Positions 58,320 to 64,000 of a DNA stretch of 64,000 bases are shown one piece after another (positions within the stretch are counted from its first letter, which is position 1; every line of letters begins with the position of its first letter). The notes below the pieces were generated by a model. It had not been told where the DNA came from, did no database searches, and was given only the letters and a program-made list of their open reading frames with translations. Position numbers and translations under genes: made by a program. The stretch is from Marsupella aquatica (lineage: Eukaryota; Marchantiophyta), in the NCBI GenBank assembly GCA_973895155.1, contig OZ316891.1, positions 5,828,001-5,892,000 of the forward strand, given 5' to 3'.

Positions 58320-58610
58320 GGCTGGACTTAGCCCTTGACTTATCCTACCTTATGTGGGGTTGTTACCTAGTTTGATGCTGATGTTCTTAAATCCTTCTTA
58401 CAAGAAATGGGATTCTGAAGGATTTGTATTTCCCCTGCGAATAGTGGGGTTTGACAATTCTAGACTGTCATATGCGATTTGTATAGGCTTACCTACAAAC
58501 ACTAGAACTGACCATCAATCTTTAACCATAATATCAATTTTGGGCTATGAGTTTTAAATGGGAAATGATACAGGCATGGGATGGATGCATGTGCTCTACT
58601 TACAAAATAG
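58320..58610 (+). repeat. Dispersed repeat shared with 53960-54230
   Basis: Second copy of the repeat found in the right-arm insertion, same orientation. Confidence 0.75.
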
Positions 58611-60307
58611 AATTGTTCACAAAATTAAGAAATCAAAATCTAAACATTATTTAGTGAAAAAAATATTTTTCCTCATTAGCTCCACTTTGTTTTCCTACTT
58701 GGTAATTTCCTATATTTGAAGTGGGGGATACCGGGCTACCATTTAATATGGGAGTGCATCTCATTTACACACTTTTAATTTTTTCTCAACTGCAGTGTCA
58801 GCTTACTCCGGAAAAGGGTCCATAAGTGGGGGTTTTACTGGCAATCATGCGTGGGAGTGTGTCCATTTATGAATGTCAATATATTCAAATAAACTCAATT
58901 TTTTTGGAATGTGGTCCATGGAGGTTTCAAAGATCAACCTTGTGGTGAGCACTATGGTCTATGAGGGCCTCACATTCGTTTGTAGTTCGATCAAAAAGTG
59001 CAAGTATTTTCTTTAATTACTGCCGGGCCAAGAACCAAGAATCAAGCTGTGAGACTTAGGAAGTATCGTGAGAGAGGGTGTGTGACATATTTACACAAGG
59101 TCCCCCAAAAGTGAAGAAGGTGGTGTGAATTTGGTCCAAAAGATGCACCTTTTTCCGCTTTGACCGGGTGACCAACTTCGGTAAGACTTTAGTGAAAATT
59201 AGTCAATAAAAAAGCACTACGCAAGGTAAGGGCAATCGTCTCAACCAGAACGTGTCGACTATGTCACAAGTAGCCATTTCTCAAGTTAAGTCAATAATGA
59301 TCCAAGATTGGCCCATGTACTTCTTTTGACCACATTAAACTTGATCGGGAGTGAAGAAGTTCTAAAGCCGTCCCATGATTGTGCGAACTCATAGACTTGT
59401 GTCAAACGTGGGCAGTGCGGTAGAAGTCCACCAGCACCTGTACTAGCAGGAAGTCTTAGTTGGTTCCAACCTTTAGGTCGTGGTCCATGACTTTAATTTA
59501 AGACACTAGTGTTCTAAAGAGGTGCTCCACCGTCAAACTTTGGAATTCTAGTTTACACTAGATCGATACAACCTGACGGAGGAGACGGGAAAACCGGCTG
59601 AATTTGACGAAATCCACAATTCATGCATGTCCGGCCCATGCTATTGTCCGACTCCAGTGATGAACAAACCGAGACACTCCATACTCATTTGCACATGCAC
59701 ACTCTAGATTTTAGAATATTGTCGGACTCCCATGATGAACGAGCTCAGATACTCCATGCCGAGTTGCACATACTCGAGATTTAGAAATAGTGCAAATTAT
59801 AGATACTTTTTTTCGTCAAGTCCGAGCCTCCAAAAAGTTTGTCCTACGCATATTCCTCTAAAGGCTAATCACCAATCGAATTGTTAGTCCGGGAAGGCGC
59901 CTTTCTTGAATTGAGGTAACGAAACTTTTCGGTTCGGGTGATCGGAACCTGTCTAAGCTCAACAGCAAATGGATAGTCCCAGGCTCCGTAGATTTCTCCT
60001 GACCTTACTCTGCATAGCAACTAATTAATACGTGTCCAGTTGTTACATGCATGGGCCAAGTGCTCCGGCTCTGAACATGAGTCATGCCCTTGAGGTTCGA
60101 ACGTGATTCACTGTGATTACAGTATGTTTATTTTTTGAAGGACTATGTCACCTTTGTTTGACACGACGTTTTGTCTTCTTGCTGCGTCACATTCGACGTT
60201 CGTCTCTGGAGAGTCTATTCGGGCGATTGTCCCGGCTTTGAGATTGCGATCTAATTTTTTCGAAAGACAAAATCGTTCAGCTTATACTTTTCGTATCTTA
60301 ATTTTTT
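58611..60307. other. Gene-free interval
   Basis: No supportable gene. An imperfect 75-bp tandem duplication lies at 59647-59790 (CCGACTCCAGTGATGAAC and CGGACTCCCATGATGAAC). Confidence 0.45.
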
Positions 60308-60406
60308 CGATTGCTCGGACCACAAGCAATTGAAGTCAAGGGAAAAAGAGATTATTTCTCGCATCTTAATTTTTCCCTTGACTTCAATTGTGGTCCGAGC
60401 AATCGA
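60308..60406. repeat. Foldback hairpin with near-perfect stem of about 37 bp
   Basis: Left arm 60308-60347 (CGATTGCTCGGACCACAA, a short extra GCA, ATTGAAGTCAAGGGAAAAA) is the reverse complement of 60370-60406. The loop is about 22 bases. Several diverged CAATTGAAGTC motifs follow at 60430-60510. The size suits a microRNA precursor or a foldback element; no expression evidence. Confidence 0.75.
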
Positions 60407-61157
60407 TCCCTATTGCTCGTGTAAATTGAAGTTGCAATCAATTGAAGTCAGATCTATTGAGGGTCAATTAAAGTCCGATTATATCATTTGAGGATTAATT
60501 GAAGCTAGTCCGGTTGATATATGGCTTCCATGTTGACCTTAATTTAGGCTCCTAAAGTTGTCATCAACGATCGAGCCTCAGATGCAGCGTAATCTTCAAA
60601 GAGCATGGCTTTCAATATCTGATCCATTTATCTGGTCGAGTAGAATGTACTGGGTCACACAACAATGACTTTGAAGCAAGCCTACGGAAGGAATACACGT
60701 ACGAATGATTGTACGAATCAGAGTAAAAATATTTATTTTTGGAGAGGGGATAGCTTCACATACTTTCCGGGGCAAAGATATCGCATTAACCCTATCCGGC
60801 GAGGATTCGAATTTGAAGTCTACGTCGGTTTGATGGTTGGAGTTTCAGGTTGTACAAAAGACTCCTGAGTCTGAAATCTTTCCCAGAATTTGAAAGTCAA
60901 TCAAGAAGCTATGCAACCCAGGGTCGTTCACCGTGTCTTCAGAAGGTGCGTGCACGTGTGTCGGGTATTGTGTATATATATATCATTACCCACCTCCGGA
61001 AAAATATCAGTCAAGATTCAGCGGAAGACATCACAGTCATGATTTAGCGATTCTCTGGTGCCTGTATAGCCAGTCTGACTAATTGTTCGGTCTGATCGCT
61101 TGTCTCGAGCTCCGTGTAGTTTGATACGGTTTATGAAATAATTACTCTTCGTAAAAC

Positions 61158-61166
61158 TATATAAAA
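61158..61166 (+). promoter_or_regulatory. TATA box of the GDSL gene
   Basis: TATATAAAAAG about 70 bp upstream of the ATG at 61228, which would give a short 5' UTR of roughly 40 bases. Confidence 0.65.
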
Positions 61167-61227
61167 AGTTTGTTCCTCAGAAGTATTACCTGTAGCCTCA
61201 TAACTACAAGCTACGTAGCTGAGCACC

Positions 61228-64000
61228 ATGTCTTCAGCGCAAGTTCGAGCGTTCGGGGCAATTGTGGTGCTCGGCGCCGTGATGTCCATAGCTATGACTG
61301 CAGTCCATGCTGAGTTTTCTTCTTCCAATCCGTCCTGTCCAACAGGTTTCGCTAACTTTGGAGACTCACTGACCGACACTGGCAATACCGCTGATGTGTT
61401 CCCCTTCATCACGGATGCGGAGAACCGCCCCTATGGCGAGACATTCTTTGGGAATCCTGCAAAACGATTCAGCAACGGGCGTCTCGTGCCCGACTTTTTC
61501 TGTGCGCTCTTCACAATTTACTACTTTCTTATCTACTACTTTCCTAGCTAGAACTTGGACTATTGTCATGCACCGCCCCTGGCTCTAGGGAAGCATCGAT
61601 TGGAATGAGGGCAACATGAACTGACACAAATCAGATTATGCTTTGAATAATTTCAAACCTTTTCAGTTTTGGAACACAGTACGTCATTGAACGTTCGCGT
61701 CTTCTAGAGCTTTTGGCGACCCCTTTATTTAGGTTTTCGTTAGTATTTATTTTACTAATAAGCATTGTTTGAATATTTACAGCTCTAGCTTTCAAGAAGC
61801 CACTACTGGATGCGTACTTTTCAGTCGCTTCATTCGACTACGAATACGGGGTGAACTTTGCAAATGCTGGAGCAACTGCGGCTTTCAGCCCTAATGCAGT
61901 TACGCCGGTGTCCCTAACACCTGTGCAGACGAGTCAATTCATCCGATTTCAGAACAGCGTGGCAGCTACTCAAAATCAAATCGGTACGTAGGGCGATCAA
62001 ACTTACGGGGTTCTCACAACTTTCATGCTAGCCACTATACAACCACTACCAGTAGAATTGAACGATGCTGAGTTAATTTAGATATTCTAACTGGTAATAT
62101 TGCCCAGTTTAACGCGAGGTCGTTGGAGGTGATTCAAGGCATGATAATGTCAATGATATATTTGACAAAATGTCACAATAATTACCCGCAAACAGGAATG
62201 ATTACTGATTCAAAAGTGGTAAACATAGCTGGTTTCTTGAACTGGAACAAAAAGGTCAAAGCTTGACAACTCTGTCAGACAGTATTGGTCTCCCAAGAAA
62301 AATTGTACTCACTTATTTATCATTATTCGATATATCACTCGGATTCGGTAGTCCGTCAAAATTTCTTCCCATTAATATAATGATCGAATACTTAGTCCGT
62401 CGGAATTTTTTCGCATTAATATGGTTTTCATTCTGGTTTTCTGGCGATCAACAATATTCTGAAGAGGATGCTACCAGATACCTGCAGATTCAGTCTTCGG
62501 GTACAACCGACGAAGGCTTCAGTATCTGAAACAAGGAAGCATATGCAGTCCGGGCCGAAATCCTGAGAATTTTTTATCGATATGGAATGTTCGCTATCAT
62601 TGAACAAGGTTTTCAAATCTGCCAAATGATTAAAGGTTCTCTCTCTGCTGGCATGAATTGCAGGATGTGTTGATTTCAAGGAAAAATTGCCCAGTTTGAC
62701 GACTCCATGGTCCAGTTGGCTGTACACTATCGCCGCTGGCGGTAATGACTTGTTGCCTCCAATCGAACAGGGTGTACCAGTCTCAGTAGTCAATGATACC
62801 CTTGTACCACAAGCAGTCAACGGAGTTGTGGCTGCAATCGTTGTAAGTATATCTGATGGGATGCTCGTCCTTTCAAGTAAGAAGTTTCTGAACATCCATG
62901 CCAGCCCGCAACGAGCAGCCAGTGTGTTCGACTTGAGAACCTGTATTACATAGACTAACTTGGCGAGCAGACGATAAATGGAATGATAGCGTATACATGT
63001 TTCTATTATTTTCCCGTATGGCATCGATCTTGGGAAGACTTTAGAAAGCACGAATAGCTGATTCATTTAAATTGGTGGCAAAGCGTCGCAAATTAACTTG
63101 AAATGCAATCCTAGTGGGTCAATGTTTTAATTAGACTTGATTTCAAATGCGGCATCACATATCTGTTTGGCACATGCCAAATTGCCAATGCTAGAGCCTT
63201 CTATCTACCAGAAGTACGCCTTCACCTGGTTCTGTTAATTAAAGAATCTCCACAGCTTTGTTATTGGAAGCTCAATATACGTTGCGTAACATGCCTTCTC
63301 GCCAATGTACATGCAGACTCTGTACCAGAGGGGCGCACGACAGTTCCTAATTTTCGGCATTCCTGCCAGTGGCTGTTCGACTGTCATCCTCACTTACCTG
63401 AGAAATGCAAACAATTCAACAGACTTTTTGGGCTGCAACATTGCTGTCAATAGCGTTGTTCAGCACTTCAACAGTCTCTTGCTCTCTAATATTAAATCTC
63501 TACGCCTAAACTTAACGGGAGCCAACATAGCTTACTTCGACTACTACAGCGCCAACATTGCGATTATTTCAAAACCCCTCCCTTTCGGTACGTGTCACTT
63601 CTATTGGTTTTTGCCCTATTTGTGTTCTCCCGTGAAGTGTTGACCTATGTTGTCCCTGCGGGAAGGTTTTTAAAAGATGTGATGATAGCAATGCAAGGAT
63701 AACGGCTTCAGATATTTGTTCTTGTCCTGGTTTACGGTCCTGGATTAGATTTACATGCAGGTACGCCGTGAGACCCGCGCTTTCTAATTAGCAGCGTTTA
63801 ACATATATACGTACTGACAGCTACCTAGATGCCCTGACAGAGGTGTGCTTACAAATTGGTGAGGACAGAACTAGAGCCTTGTCCATATATCGTGACGCTA
63901 ATTTCGAGCCTTCCTGTCCACTCTTGCATAACAGGATTCGATCCTGCGCTGACCACGACAGCTTGCTGCGGAGCTCCTGGAGTGGGGACTTTGAACTACA
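61228..64000 (+). CDS. Secreted GDSL-type esterase/lipase, 3' end outside the window
   Basis: Exons 61228-61501, 61783-61983, 62664-62842, 63317-63587 and 63935 to the edge. They join in frame at consensus or near-consensus sites (first donor GTGCGC is the weakest). Residues 1-28 are a signal peptide (IVVLGAVMSIAMTAVHA). Block I FANFGDSLTDTGN places the catalytic Ser at 47. Block II has Gly 121 (NFANAGATA), and block III has Asn 186 (AAGGNDLL). Exon 4 has LYQRGARQFLIFGIPASGC and exon 5 starts GFDPALTTTACCGAPGVG, typical of plant SGNH hydrolases. The catalytic Asp-x-x-His block lies beyond the window. About 330 residues are visible of a usual 350-380. Likely acts on lipid or cell-wall esters in the apoplast; substrate unknown. 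Confidence 0.92.

Noticed and set aside
60071-60110. Possible tRNA T-arm (GAGGTTCGAAC)
   Set aside because: No acceptor stem, anticodon arm or matching 5' half around it. No tRNA gene found in the window.

Overview
The window looks like nuclear DNA of a land plant. Evidence: spliced genes with GT-AG introns, a Ty1/Copia retrotransposon primed by initiator-Met tRNA, a plant-type GDSL lipase with signal peptide, and long AT-rich gene-poor tracts full of decayed repeats. An intronless fucose-permease-type (FHS) transporter and the overall style make me favour a non-seed plant (moss, liverwort or lycophyte), but the sequence alone does not settle this.

Layout. 1-2063: minus-strand fragments of unidentified genes (a two-exon gene start running off the left edge, and a roughly 300-codon frame broken by one stop). 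2064-8663: a complete, very young Copia element on the minus strand, with 474-bp LTRs differing at one base, 5-bp target duplication, primer binding site and polypurine tract. Its gag-pol frame is broken by two in-frame stops. 9.0-24 kb: no convincing gene, but three consecutive degenerate tandem-repeat blocks, a hAT-like MITE with a perfect 8-bp target duplication, a pentanucleotide microsatellite and assorted small duplications. 26.3-32.5 kb: a ten-exon gene for a secreted or membrane-anchored protein of about 1050 residues made of beta-propeller-like repeats. 36.0-38.5 kb: a four-exon gene for a membrane-anchored J-domain co-chaperone. 39-41 kb: short decayed coding fragments.

42.07-56.64 kb is the most interesting part. 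It is a large inverted duplication whose arms each carry an FHS-family sugar transporter, arranged head to head about 6.8 kb apart. The copy at 43.6-45.0 kb is intact (466 aa, with equivalents of the FucP Asp46, Glu135 and Asn162). The copy at 51.8-53.1 kb has a 13-bp deletion in the first membrane helix that breaks the frame just before the key Asp. The right arm also took a later insertion of about 2.15 kb. The loop holds a second copy of the MITE and LINE-like or unidentified fragments.

56.6-61.1 kb: no gene, but an old LTR relic of the same Copia family, a dispersed repeat shared with the insertion in the right arm, and a strong foldback hairpin near 60.35 kb. 61.2-64.0 kb: five exons of a secreted GDSL esterase/lipase running off the right edge. 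The real genes do not form an operon-like unit. Splice sites were chosen by eye from reading-frame continuity and consensus, so individual junctions can be off.
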